Source of the DNA: a virus
Strand: one strand, 5' to 3'
Virus record (IMG/VR): IMGVR_UViG_3300028610_000159
Span: 1-50,005 of that record
Length of the DNA stretch: 50,005 bases
Shown here in pieces: positions 6,157-12,916 of the stretch. The position numbers were made by a program, and so were the translations under genes. How positions within the stretch are numbered: position 1 is the first letter of the stretch; every line of letters begins with the position of its first letter. Below the pieces are notes generated by a model. It worked only from the letters and a program-made list of their open reading frames with translations, ran no database searches and was not told where the DNA came from.

Positions 6157-6504
6157 ATGAGACTAACAGTTCCGACTTCAAATATTAACTGGGTTGAATG
6201 GGCTGGCGGTGTACTTTTTATGGAGTTTGATACCGATAAATGCGTTAGATATGAGGATGTCCCGGAGGGGTATGCTCTCGCAATGGTTCAAGCTCCATCA
6301 GCAGGCTCCTTTTTTAACCGGTATATCAAGGGCCAGTACCGATATACTGTGATAGATGCCCCACCTGAAAAACACGAAAAGCCTGACGAACTAACTCGGC
6401 TACAACATGAATATGACAGCACACGAGGCTTGTGGTGCGTTGACAAAAACCCCGCAGACGTAACTCTGGAGTGGATTCGAGAAAACGCCTTTCAATTGAC
6501 ATAA
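6157..6504 (+). CDS. KTSC domain protein
   Basis: 115 residues; AAGGAGATTATT precedes ATG 6157. Residues 8-62 fit the KTSC domain: a beta start (INWVEWAGGVLFMEFDTDKC), RYEDVPEGYALAMVQAPSAG and FFNRYIKGQYRY. KTSC domains are small beta-rich modules next to nucleic-acid enzymes or alone in phages; the function is not settled. The C-terminal half (ADVTLEWIRENAFQLT) is unassigned. Confidence 0.75.
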   Translation: MRLTVPTSNINWVEWAGGVLFMEFDTDKCVRYEDVPEGYALAMVQAPSAGSFFNRYIKGQYRYTVIDAPPEKHEKPDELTRLQHEYDSTRGLWCVDKNPADVTLEWIRENAFQLT

Positions 6505-6519
6505 ATAAAAAGTTTTTAA

Positions 6520-6548
6520 TTGTAATTATCTTGAGACTGTGGTATAAT
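6520..6548 (+). promoter_or_regulatory. Sigma70-type promoter before element F
   Basis: TTGTAA (6520-6525), 17 bases, TATAAT (6543-6548). The expected start, near 6555, coincides with ATG 6556 and the first strand of pseudoknot element F, the same geometry as the promoter at 2443. Confidence 0.7.
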
Positions 6549-6555
6549 GCAGGAA

Positions 6556-6662
6556 ATGAACGGTACAAAGCAAATTCAAACAGCATCAACAATACCCTCT
6601 GGAGAAGGTCCCGCATTGCTTTGGTTATGCCGTTCAGCCTTTTTCATTGGGTATTTTTTTTG
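6556..6662 (+). ncRNA. Pseudoknot RNA element F
   Basis: S1 is a 12-bp helix in two parts: AACGG 6559-6563 with CCGTT 6630-6634, and CAAAGCA 6566-6572 with TGCTTTG 6617-6623. S2 pairs AATACCC 6591-6597, in the loop, with GGGTATT 6649-6655 outside it, and a T run follows. It lies between a promoter and the DUF1376 gene, whose ATG (6671) has no recognisable ribosome site. A 54-codon frame from 6556 to 6720, with a hydrophobic middle, overlaps that start and could couple its translation. Confidence 0.7.
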
Positions 6663-6670
6663 GTTTGACT

Positions 6671-7429
6671 ATGGGAAACAGTCCTGCATTTCAATATTAT
6701 CCCGCAGACATGGCAACTGACCCGATTGTTCAGTTCTGGACGATGGAGCAACTAGGATGCTATCATGCGATGATTGATTTTTTGTGGCAAAATTGTGGGA
6801 AAATTGACGGAAATTCCAGCGATTTTCCAGCGAAACTCCGGCGAATTTTCAGAGTTTCTCACGCAAAAAGGGCGCAAAAATTGTGGGAAAACATCATAGA
6901 AAAGTTTGAAATAAAAGATGGAATAATAAGCCATAAGAGAGTTGATAAAGAGATGCAAAAGCAGGTAGAATCAAGACTTAGGAGACAAAGGGCCGGGGAA
7001 AAAGGTGCGGAGAAACGTTGGAAAAAAGATATTGAGGGTGATAGCAATGCCATTTTTTCGGGTATGGCATTGGATAGCTCTTCAACTCCAACTACATCTT
7101 CTTCTTCAACTCCAACCCCAAAGGAAGATATTGAATTGAGTTGTAACAACAAGGGAAATTCTTCTGATTCGTTGGTTTTGGGTTTGAGAATAAAAGAGTT
7201 GTTGGAGGAATCTTTCAAACCATTTAACGCCCGTGAGCAATCAACATTCACAAACATTTCTGCGCACCTTGCCGGATACGCAGCGGGTAAATCCCCGATG
7301 GCGTTCATGGGGAAATTACAGGGGTGGGTGAAATCTTCCAAATTGCCGACAATCAAGAAACCAAAGGCTATGTTTGTCGATATAGTTAAAAAAGAAACAG
7401 GCTTTAAGAAACAGGATAAGATATTATAA
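6671..7429 (+). CDS. DUF1376 protein, replication-initiation type
   Basis: 252 residues. The N-terminal half (SPAFQYYPADMATDPIVQFW, YHAMIDFLWQNCGKI, KIISHKRVDKE-like segment and RRQRAGEKGAEKRWKK) fits DUF1376, a winged-helix family often placed at phage replication initiation sites. A Ser/Thr-rich low-complexity linker (SSSTPTTSSSSTPTPK) separates it from a C-terminal helical domain that may bind a helicase loader. It is the only replication-like gene in the window. No clear ribosome site lies before ATG 6671; a TTG at 6647 is also in frame. Confidence 0.7.
   Translation: MGNSPAFQYYPADMATDPIVQFWTMEQLGCYHAMIDFLWQNCGKIDGNSSDFPAKLRRIFRVSHAKRAQKLWENIIEKFEIKDGIISHKRVDKEMQKQVESRLRRQRAGEKGAEKRWKKDIEGDSNAIFSGMALDSSSTPTTSSSSTPTPKEDIELSCNNKGNSSDSLVLGLRIKELLEESFKPFNAREQSTFTNISAHLAGYAAGKSPMAFMGKLQGWVKSSKLPTIKKPKAMFVDIVKKETGFKKQDKIL
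7403..7427. repeat. 25-bp direct repeat, left copy
   Basis: TTTAAGAAACAGGATAAGAT followed by ATTAT; identical to 7733-7757. This copy encodes the last codons of the DUF1376 protein (FKKQDKI). The shorter string AAGAAACAGG also occurs once more just upstream (7391-7400). Confidence 0.9.
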
Positions 7430-7440
7430 AGGAGATTGAA

Positions 7441-7737
7441 ATGCCAATCGCCCACAAACATATTATGTACGGATGCCAGTTTAAATGCGGTAATGACCAT
7501 ACGTTATCTTATGAAGCCACCAAAAATCACGAACTGAGATGTTGGTACAACCCTGATAATAAGACTTGTAAATCATGCAGGTTTGAAGAGTACGGGCTTG
7601 ATAATCAAAGTGTGACTATAACCAGATGGTGTACGGCTCCCAACGGAGAAGATATTATAAAAGCCAAACACGATGAAATTTATGTCGGCAGAAACGTAAA
7701 ACCAGTAGAGCATTGCGAAGCATGGGAACCAATTTAA
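7441..7737 (+). CDS. Cys-rich unknown protein in a repeat-bounded cassette
   Basis: 98 residues from ATG 7441 with AAAGGAGATTGAA. Seven cysteines (YGCQFKCGN, RCWY, TCKSCRFEEYG, TRWCTAP, EHCEAW) suggest one or two zinc knuckles. It lies between two 25-bp direct repeats, so it looks like a late arrival between the DUF1376 and methyltransferase genes. Family not recognised. Confidence 0.7.
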   Translation: MPIAHKHIMYGCQFKCGNDHTLSYEATKNHELRCWYNPDNKTCKSCRFEEYGLDNQSVTITRWCTAPNGEDIIKAKHDEIYVGRNVKPVEHCEAWEPI

Positions 7738-8729
7738 GAAACAGGATAAGATATTATGACAGACAGGAAAAGATGTGGATAGTACCCAAAACGTTATCTC
7801 ATTTTGTACCGGATACGGCGGGCTCGACATTGGACTCAAAAGAGTTTGGCCTGATTGCCGAACAATCGCTTATGTGGAGATCGAAGCGTTCGCGATCACG
7901 AACCTGGTCGCAAAGATGGAACAAGGTAAGCTGGATTCGGCTCCTATCTGGACGGATATTAAAACATTCGATGGACGCCCGTTTCGTGGAAAAGTACACG
8001 GATTCACTGCCGGATATCCCTGTCAGCCTTTTTCAGTCGCGGGGAAGCGAAGAGGAAAAGAAGACCCTCGACACCTTTGGCCGTATCTTGAAGAACACAT
8101 CCGTACAATTAGACCTCTTTGGTGCTGGTTTGAAAACGTCGGAGGGCACCTCACAATTGGATTCGATGAGGTTTTCAAGAGCCTTCGAGATTTGGGTTAC
8201 AAAGTTGAGGCAGGACTGTTTACAGCGTCAGAAGTTGGCGCACCTCACAAGAGAGAACGGTTGTTTATCCTGGCCTACAATGACGACAGCGAATGCAGAA
8301 CACGGGCCGTGCAAAACAGAGTTGATAAACGGCCGATTCAAGAGGGTCAGCGAGATAACAGGCGAAGTTTACGGGTCGAAGTTGCAGGACGTGGTGATCA
8401 ACTGGCAATCCCCCAGAGCCAACGATGCGGAGAAACGGGGTCAGATAGCGGACGATGTTCGGAACGGACTGCCATCGCAAGTGAACTGGCCGACACCACA
8501 AGCCAGCGAATACAAGGGCATGAGCCAAAGGGGAGTAGCCAGCCCGAAAGACAGATTGACCAATTGCGTAATAACAGATGGCCTGCCCGCCCCGGACAAG
8601 AGCAATACGACTGGGAAGAACCGAGGACAGTTGAATCCGGCATGGGTAGAACAATTGATGGGTTTAAATCCAGGGTGGACGAACTTCGACTACTGGGTAA
8701 CGGAGTTGTCCCGGAACAAGCAGAGTTAG
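7713..8729 (+). other. Second long open frame overlapping the methyltransferase gene
   Basis: A same-strand frame of up to 338 codons overlaps almost the whole methyltransferase gene. Its second half is not random-looking. It has repeated W-P-T motifs (SWPTMTTAN, NWPTPQASEYKG), a helical stretch (FEIWVTKLRQDCLQRQKLAH) and a C-terminal LNPAWVEQLMGLNPGWT. I recall this pattern from proteins annotated beside phage methyltransferases. Whether it is translated is unknown; no good start site is obvious. Confidence 0.35.
7733..7757. repeat. 25-bp direct repeat, right copy
   Basis: Exact copy of 7403-7427, 330 bp downstream. It provides the stop codon of the gene at 7441 and, read in the frame of the left copy, would again end the DUF1376 protein at TGA (7757-7759). 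The repeats bracket one gene with its ribosome site, as expected after insertion or duplication of a cassette. Confidence 0.9.
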
Positions 8730-8764
8730 CATTAAGGATATTATTGGGAAAGATAGCGGAATGA
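7775..8764 (+). CDS. DNA C5-cytosine methyltransferase
   Basis: 329 residues from GTG 7775 (AGGAAAAGAT upstream). The C5 motifs are all visible in order: I (FCTGYGGLDIG, residues 10-20, AdoMet binding), IV (PCQPFS, catalytic Cys 83), VI (FENVGG, Glu 120), VIII-like (GAPHKRERLFI, about 155-165) and IX-like (LLGNGVVP, 306-313). It should methylate cytosine in a short target, probably to protect phage DNA from host restriction. The region between VIII and IX, the target-recognition part, is very hydrophilic and is fully overlapped by another long frame. ATGA overlap with the next small gene. Confidence 0.9.
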   Translation: MDSTQNVISFCTGYGGLDIGLKRVWPDCRTIAYVEIEAFAITNLVAKMEQGKLDSAPIWTDIKTFDGRPFRGKVHGFTAGYPCQPFSVAGKRRGKEDPRHLWPYLEEHIRTIRPLWCWFENVGGHLTIGFDEVFKSLRDLGYKVEAGLFTASEVGAPHKRERLFILAYNDDSECRTRAVQNRVDKRPIQEGQRDNRRSLRVEVAGRGDQLAIPQSQRCGETGSDSGRCSERTAIASELADTTSQRIQGHEPKGSSQPERQIDQLRNNRWPARPGQEQYDWEEPRTVESGMGRTIDGFKSRVDELRLLGNGVVPEQAELALRILLGKIAE

Positions 8765-8838
8765 TCCCCGGCATATTAAACAAAGAAGAAGATACTGAAT
8801 TCAAACGTAAGTTTGATTTATTGCAAAGGACAGGCTAA
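8761..8838 (+). CDS. 25-residue peptide gene
   Basis: ATG 8761 overlaps the methyltransferase stop (ATGA), which suggests coupled translation. Charged peptide (MIPGILNKEEDTEFKRKF and seven more). Too short to classify. Confidence 0.35.
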   Translation: MIPGILNKEEDTEFKRKFDLLQRTG

Positions 8839-8858
8839 ATTGTTATAGGAGAATGAAC

Positions 8859-9038
8859 ATGGAAACTGGATGCGGCTGGAAAGGCTTCTGTGAAGAGGCG
8901 GGCGAAAACAGGTGGGTATTTGGTGAGTTGGTTGGAGAACGGACGATATTAGAGGACTATATCAGTTACCGAGTGACCAACGGTTCTTTAACAAGAGTGT
9001 GTCAAGGTGATATAGCAAACTTACTCAACCACGAATGA
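8859..9038 (+). CDS. Unknown small protein, 59 residues
   Basis: ATG 8859 lies eight bases after ATAGGAGA, a better spacing than the ATG at 8853. Mixed beta-like sequence with two Trp and three Cys (GCGWKGFCEEAGENRWVFGE). Not recognised. Confidence 0.6.
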   Translation: METGCGWKGFCEEAGENRWVFGELVGERTILEDYISYRVTNGSLTRVCQGDIANLLNHE

Positions 9039-9094
9039 TAAGAGCAAGGTTTAAAGGTATATGCCAGAGAGCATGATAATATGAGGATAAGAAT

Positions 9095-9817
9095 ATGACA
9101 AAAGGAAAAGTAATCTATGAGCCTAAAGGGCCTGCGAAAGAATACGCACATTTGGCAGTAAATCTCTACAAAGGCTGTGCGTTTGGATGCAAGTATTGTT
9201 ACGCACCGAAAATTGCTTATATGAAATTGGATGAATGGTCAGCAAATCCAGAACCGAAAAAAGACATTCTCAAACGGCTCGAAGCCGACTGCAAGAAAAT
9301 GAAAGGCGATCCACGCGAAATACTATTATGCTTCACCTGCGATCCATACCAAAGCCCAGAAGCTGCGAAGCTTACCCGCAAAGCCTTGTTGATTCTTGAG
9401 AAGTACGAAATGACAGCAACGGTTCTGACAAAGGGCGGCGAGGCTGCAATCCAAGACTTCGATATTCTCAAGCGAAACGACTGGAAATTCGGAACAACAT
9501 TAAGCTGTATGAATGATGAAATAACGAAGCAATGGGAACCCAACGCCGCACTAGCTTCATCAAGACTTTTCACTATCGCAAGGGCGGCTGACAAAGGTAT
9601 TAAAACATGGGTTTCAATGGAGCCTGTGTATAATACAAAACAAGCGTTGAGCGTGATTAAATGTGCAAAGCATTGTGTTGACTTCTGGAAGATCGGCAAA
9701 ATGAATCATAGAAACTTGCCGATCAACTGGGCAAAATTCCGGTTCGACGTAACAAACTTACTGGAAGAAATTGGTGCTAAATATTATATCAAGAAAGAAT
9801 TGAGGGACGCGAAATGA
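9095..9817 (+). CDS. Radical SAM protein
   Basis: 240 residues. YKGCAFGCKYCYAP (Cys 28, 32, 35) is the CX3CX2C motif that binds the 4Fe-4S cluster of radical SAM enzymes. The family in phages resembles the DUF5131/spore-photoproduct-lyase-like group: LLCFTCDPYQSPEA and TVLTKGGEAA strands, then TWVSMEPVYNT. Substrate unknown; DNA base repair or nucleotide modification fits the setting beside a methyltransferase, but that is inference. Confidence 0.8.
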   Translation: MTKGKVIYEPKGPAKEYAHLAVNLYKGCAFGCKYCYAPKIAYMKLDEWSANPEPKKDILKRLEADCKKMKGDPREILLCFTCDPYQSPEAAKLTRKALLILEKYEMTATVLTKGGEAAIQDFDILKRNDWKFGTTLSCMNDEITKQWEPNAALASSRLFTIARAADKGIKTWVSMEPVYNTKQALSVIKCAKHCVDFWKIGKMNHRNLPINWAKFRFDVTNLLEEIGAKYYIKKELRDAK

Positions 9818-9990
9818 GATGCACGTGCGGACATGACGAACATTACAACTTCGCCATAGATAATGGCTTGTGTAATATGTGCATCGGGGAGAGATTGGAA
9901 TTCTTGGAGTTTGCTGAAAAGCTTTGCCCCACTACAATGGATATAGCAATGCAACAATTCAAATTAAGACAAGAACAATTAAAGGATTAG
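9814..9990 (+). CDS. Small Cys-rich protein, 58 residues
   Basis: Overlaps the radical SAM stop (ATGA), so coupled. CTCGHDEH at residues 3-10 and LCNMC at 19-23 form a likely zinc knuckle, followed by a long helix (RLEFLEFAEKLCPTTMDIAM). It might partner the radical SAM protein. Not recognised. Stop is TAG. Confidence 0.55.
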   Translation: MRCTCGHDEHYNFAIDNGLCNMCIGERLEFLEFAEKLCPTTMDIAMQQFKLRQEQLKD

Positions 9991-10028
9991 AATAAAAACA
10001 ATATTCACACAGATACGAAAGGGATGAG

Positions 10029-10286
10029 ATGAAATTTGAGACAATATCTTTTTTTTCGCCAGAAGGCACGGGGCACACGGAAGCATCTTTGATATTCATC
10101 CCTGACAACTTTGGCGAAATCGTTAATATTACGAGACAAATTGACAAGCTCGGTGAAAAGGATTCTTTGATTCACGCCCATATCGAAAACGAGCGGCTGG
10201 TAATCAAGTTCGGTAGTGGAATGTACGTCCATATCATTAAGAAGCTACAGGCTGAGATTGCTGAACTGAAAAATGAGTCGCCATGA
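10029..10286 (+). CDS. Unknown protein, 85 residues
   Basis: AAAGGGATGAG precedes ATG 10029. Beta-rich first half (KFETISFFSPEGTGHTEASL) and a helical end (YVHIIKKLQAEIAELKNES). Its stop overlaps the next start. Not recognised. Confidence 0.65.
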   Translation: MKFETISFFSPEGTGHTEASLIFIPDNFGEIVNITRQIDKLGEKDSLIHAHIENERLVIKFGSGMYVHIIKKLQAEIAELKNESP

Positions 10287-10723
10287 AACAAACAACACTA
10301 TTAATAATAAAAACCATACTCCTGAGTGTGGCAATAACATCACCCGACACGCTCCAAACGATAGCCCTTGACTACCAGCAAGGCAATAAGAGCTTAAAAG
10401 ATTACGCAATATGGGCAGAAACATATCGAAGTGACAAGCCAACACCGAACACAGAATGGGAGTACATCGATGGCTGGTATGTCCGACTTATGGATATAAA
10501 ACGAACGGTAACGACGGTAATCGAATACCTCAATGGCGTCTGTGTGAGCAGGCAGGTAAAAGAGAAGTTTAAGCAAGAATACGGCGAATCCAGGAGAGCT
10601 TATCCGCCCGAATTTTACTGGGTTCCTAAAAAAGTAGAACCTGCATTGACTCTGGATGATATTCTTTCTGATCCAAATTTGCCTCCTGAGATCAGGCTTA
10701 TGATTGAATCACTGGAAAAATAA
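10283..10723 (+). CDS. Unknown protein with hydrophobic N-terminus
   Basis: 146 residues; ATGA overlap with the preceding gene. The N-terminus (MKQTTLLIIKTILLSVAITS) could be a signal or anchor, but its hydrophobic core is short. The middle (EYIDGWYVRLMDIKRTVTTV) and a Pro-rich tail with DDILSDPNLPPEI are not recognised. It is the last gene before the LamG unit; no clear terminator follows. Confidence 0.6.
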   Translation: MKQTTLLIIKTILLSVAITSPDTLQTIALDYQQGNKSLKDYAIWAETYRSDKPTPNTEWEYIDGWYVRLMDIKRTVTTVIEYLNGVCVSRQVKEKFKQEYGESRRAYPPEFYWVPKKVEPALTLDDILSDPNLPPEIRLMIESLEK

Positions 10724-10745
10724 ATCCCTAATGACAAAGTTTTAC

Positions 10746-10774
10746 TTGACATATCCCCAAAAATAGTGTAAAAG
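10746..10774 (+). promoter_or_regulatory. Promoter of the LamG-like gene
   Basis: TTGACA (10746-10751), 17 bases, TAAAAG (10769-10774). With the hairpin after the gene it gives this gene its own transcription unit. Confidence 0.6.
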
Positions 10775-10814
10775 ATAAATAATCGTGAGCAAGAAACAGA
10801 TTTAAAGGAAAAAC

Positions 10815-11774
10815 ATGCGAATCTCCGGCACAAACTGGATAGGAGTATGCTTAATAGGTGTACTACTGTCTGCGTCTACAGTATCAGCCGCATTCACTAA
10901 ACACCATTGGTACAAACTGGATGATCGCGCTGAGAACACTATTTTAACGGATTCTGGGACAGGGGAAGAAGACGCCGACTGGGTTGTCGGTACTGGGCAA
11001 ACCATTCGGGACACTAATTTAGACAGCGTGACGGGTTTGGTAAATACATCACCCAGCCGAGCTATGAATTTCGCAGACGAGCACCATGTTTATACTCGCC
11101 ATGTAGCCGCTACTACAAGAGCGTCGTTTGCCGCGGTATTTTCAACAAACTTTGCAGTATCTATGTGGGTTAGGCCCGTCGATGGGCAACCGGCATCAGT
11201 GGAGAGGGTATTCGGATATATTGAACTGGACGGCGAAGGTGGTAATATAGTTGATAAAGTCATTGCTTCTATTCTTGCCGATGGCCGAGTCAATTTGAGA
11301 TATACGGTAGCCGCTAATGCTAACGAGGCTCGTGCCCAGACGCAGAATGTGATATTTAACGATGGCGGCGGGCAAACCAAGAACTTAGTATTTGTGGGGT
11401 TCAAGGATGTAACAGGGGTGGACGGGCTGGCTATCTGGGTGGACGGGGTGAGGCAGACACTTGGGGCGAATAATGGGAATACGTCCAACATAAACGAAGG
11501 CCTCTGGGCAACGTGGGAAGGGGAAACCACAACTACTTCAGGAAATTCCAAGGGGCCTAATTTCGGGGCCATGCTTACAATTTGGCCTCCCGGTCCAGAT
11601 TCGGCAACACTCTTTTATAACGGAGTAATGGATGAAATTACTACATGGACATGGGACAATGCTGATTCCGCCAACATTCAAACAGAACTGATTGATGTAC
11701 TATTTAGTGATGTGCTAGTCAGTGTGGACAGGACAGCCCGAAGCAGGCCCAGATATTCAGGTGGTGGAAGATAA
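10815..11774 (+). CDS. Secreted LamG-like (jelly-roll) protein
   Basis: 319 residues; AAAGGAAAAAC precedes the ATG. A signal peptide (hydrophobic GVCLIGVLLSASTVSAA, cleavage near residue 25) leads into a concanavalin/LamG-like fold: HHWYKLDDRAENTILTDSGT, RAMNFADEHHVYT, FAVSMWVRPVDG, LVFVGFKDVTGVDGLAIWVD, and YNGVMDEITTWTW, the usual 'feature' and 'opening' strands. Such domains bind glycans or act as virion surface modules. It has its own promoter and terminator and stands between two opposed transcription units, as a moron gene would. A role at the host surface is inference. Confidence 0.75.
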   Translation: MRISGTNWIGVCLIGVLLSASTVSAAFTKHHWYKLDDRAENTILTDSGTGEEDADWVVGTGQTIRDTNLDSVTGLVNTSPSRAMNFADEHHVYTRHVAATTRASFAAVFSTNFAVSMWVRPVDGQPASVERVFGYIELDGEGGNIVDKVIASILADGRVNLRYTVAANANEARAQTQNVIFNDGGGQTKNLVFVGFKDVTGVDGLAIWVDGVRQTLGANNGNTSNINEGLWATWEGETTTTSGNSKGPNFGAMLTIWPPGPDSATLFYNGVMDEITTWTWDNADSANIQTELIDVLFSDVLVSVDRTARSRPRYSGGGR

Positions 11775-11803
11775 AAAAAGGCCCAACCATTGGGCCCTTG
11801 CTC
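11773..11803. terminator. Bidirectional terminator
   Basis: GGCCCAA (11780-11786), a 3-base loop, TTGGGCC (11790-11796). The A7 on the left becomes T7 for leftward transcription, and a weaker pyrimidine run (CTTGCTCTTTT) follows for rightward transcription. It separates the LamG gene from the leftward cluster. Confidence 0.8.
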
Positions 11804-11809
11804 TTTTAC

Positions 11810-11965
11810 TTACTTTTCAAGCGGGATTTCTCCCTTTGAAACCCTGTCAAGCCACTCAGCAAATGAGATGTTTTTAGTGCATTTAGGGGTTTTGAGGTAA
11901 TCCAGGTGAGCCTTCCGAAGACGGTTTTTCGTGGTTTCTCTTGCACTGATTGACGATTGTTTCAT
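11810..11965 (-). CDS. Small basic protein, 51 residues
   Basis: Last gene of the leftward cluster; AAGGAG lies eight bases before its ATG at 11965. Basic helical sequence (SARETTKNRLRKAHLDYLKT, then SFAEWLDRVSKGEIPLEK). Not recognised. The bidirectional terminator follows 14 bases after its stop. Confidence 0.6.
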   Translation of the reverse strand: MKQSSISARETTKNRLRKAHLDYLKTPKCTKNISFAEWLDRVSKGEIPLEK

Positions 11966-11982
11966 GTTAATTCTCCTTGAGT

Positions 11983-12174
11983 TTATATTCCTGCTGTATC
12001 GCCGATTAAATCTCTTGCTTCGTCCATCTGTTCGATATTCTGTTCCATAGCTTCTCCCTTTTCGGAGTACTGAAGGCCTTCGGGCAGATTATCAAACGCC
12101 TCCTGTTCTTCTGAAATAATATCCTCAAGCTTAAACCAAATCGACTCTAATCGAGCTCTTCTGTCTTTATTCAC
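11983..12174 (-). CDS. Acidic helical phage protein, 63 residues
   Basis: GTG start at 12174 chosen because TTGGAG lies eight bases upstream and the sequence from there (VNKDRRARLESIWFKLEDI, EEQEAFDNLPEGLQYSEKG) is a familiar acidic coiled-coil type in phages. The frame stays open back to an ATG at 12273, but the extra 33 residues look non-coding. Its start overlaps the end of the small membrane-peptide gene. Confidence 0.65.
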   Translation of the reverse strand: MNKDRRARLESIWFKLEDIISEEQEAFDNLPEGLQYSEKGEAMEQNIEQMDEARDLIGDTAGI

Positions 12175-12257
12175 GATAAATACTCCAATAAAAGTGCAAT
12201 TAGCATACCCACCACAACGGCGAGCTAGGTTAAGAATAGTTTGGTTACTAGTCGCAT
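12171..12257 (-). pseudogene. Small membrane-peptide gene with an in-frame amber codon
   Basis: ATG at 12257 has a good AAGGAT site. The frame reads MRLVTKLFLT, TAG (12225-12227), then LAVVVGMLIALLLEYLS to TGA. The TGA overlaps the next GTG start. Both halves fit one 28-residue peptide with a single membrane segment; TAG could have been TGG (Trp). TAG is used as a normal stop elsewhere in this genome, so recoding is unlikely. Confidence 0.4.
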
Positions 12258-12272
12258 GATTATCCTTTTTCA

Positions 12273-12458
12273 TTAGGCGAGTTTCATTAAGTCCTTTGCA
12301 ACAGAAATGTCGTAGGTATCTTCAAGCCAATGCCAGATATCAAATTTACTTGTTCCAATGGGGAAATGTTTCCATTCCGTATCAATGTTGTCATCCTTGT
12401 CTACAGGTATATCGCCAAGTTCCTGCCACATCTTTTTAACTTCTTTAGTGTCCTTCAT
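12273..12458 (-). CDS. Unknown acidic protein, 61 residues
   Basis: ATG at 12458 with AAGGGAAAGAATT upstream. Contains three Trp and many acidic residues (EVKKMWQELGDIPVDKDDN, FDIWHWLEDTYDISVAKD). Not recognised. Part of the leftward operon. Confidence 0.65.
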   Translation of the reverse strand: MKDTKEVKKMWQELGDIPVDKDDNIDTEWKHFPIGTSKFDIWHWLEDTYDISVAKDLMKLA

Positions 12459-12533
12459 AATTCTTTCCCTTAATTAAATTAGTTTCAGCCTTTGATTGAG
12501 TTGGTTAGCCGTGTGCATAGGCTTAGCATACCG

Positions 12534-12695
12534 TTACTTGGTTGCAGGTGGTGTTTCATTGCTATTGAATATTACTTGTGCAGCCAGATTATTACACTTA
12601 GCAAGCCCACACTTCTCAGGTCGTCTTGTACTCACAGTCTTAATTTCTGCGATTCGCCCTTTGTTTTGTTTGTGGCCATTACATCTGAATCTCAT
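12534..12695 (-). CDS. Small basic protein, 53 residues
   Basis: ATG at 12695 with GAGAGGATGTATT. Basic N-terminus (MRFRCNGHKQNKGRIAEIK) and four Cys in total (including CGLAKCNN), possibly one metal site. Not recognised. Confidence 0.55.
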   Translation of the reverse strand: MRFRCNGHKQNKGRIAEIKTVSTRRPEKCGLAKCNNLAAQVIFNSNETPPATK

Positions 12696-12723
12696 AATAC
12701 ATCCTCTCAAATAAATAAAATAG

Positions 12724-12849
12724 TTAGTCTTGTTCCTTTACATCTTTACAATCCCTGACTACACCCATACAGCCAACTTCACTACAATGACAAGGACAAT
12801 CAGCCACGCACCCATTACAACAACATTCGTAACAATTTTCATTATCCAT
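12724..12849 (-). CDS. Ten-cysteine mini-protein, metallothionein-like
   Basis: 41 residues with 10 Cys: MDNENCYECCCNGCVADCPC, then HCSEVGC and RDC. ATG at 12849 has AAAGGG six bases upstream. CC, CxC and CxxC clusters recall metallothioneins or iron/zinc-binding peptides; a cytoplasmic protein would not keep so many Cys for disulfides. Function unknown; metal binding is inference from composition. Confidence 0.6.
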   Translation of the reverse strand: MDNENCYECCCNGCVADCPCHCSEVGCMGVVRDCKDVKEQD

Positions 12850-12862
12850 TTCAAACCCTTTC

Positions 12863-12916
12863 GATAAAATAGTTACGCAAAGGCCCGGTTAAAGGCCCTT
12901 GAGTGATTATTTTATC
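12863..12916. other. Nested intercistronic stem-loop
   Basis: A 9-bp perfect A/T-rich stem (12863-12871 with 12908-12916) encloses an inner imperfect AAGGGCC/GGGCCTT hairpin (12879-12900). It includes the stop codon of the methyltransferase-like gene. It may stabilise or process the leftward mRNA; there is no clean T run for termination in either direction. Confidence 0.45.

Noticed and set aside
12225-12227. TAG recoded as a sense codon in this phage
   Set aside because: Several clear genes end in TAG (17045, 18791, 20331, 26175, 45679, 49285), so amber works as a stop.
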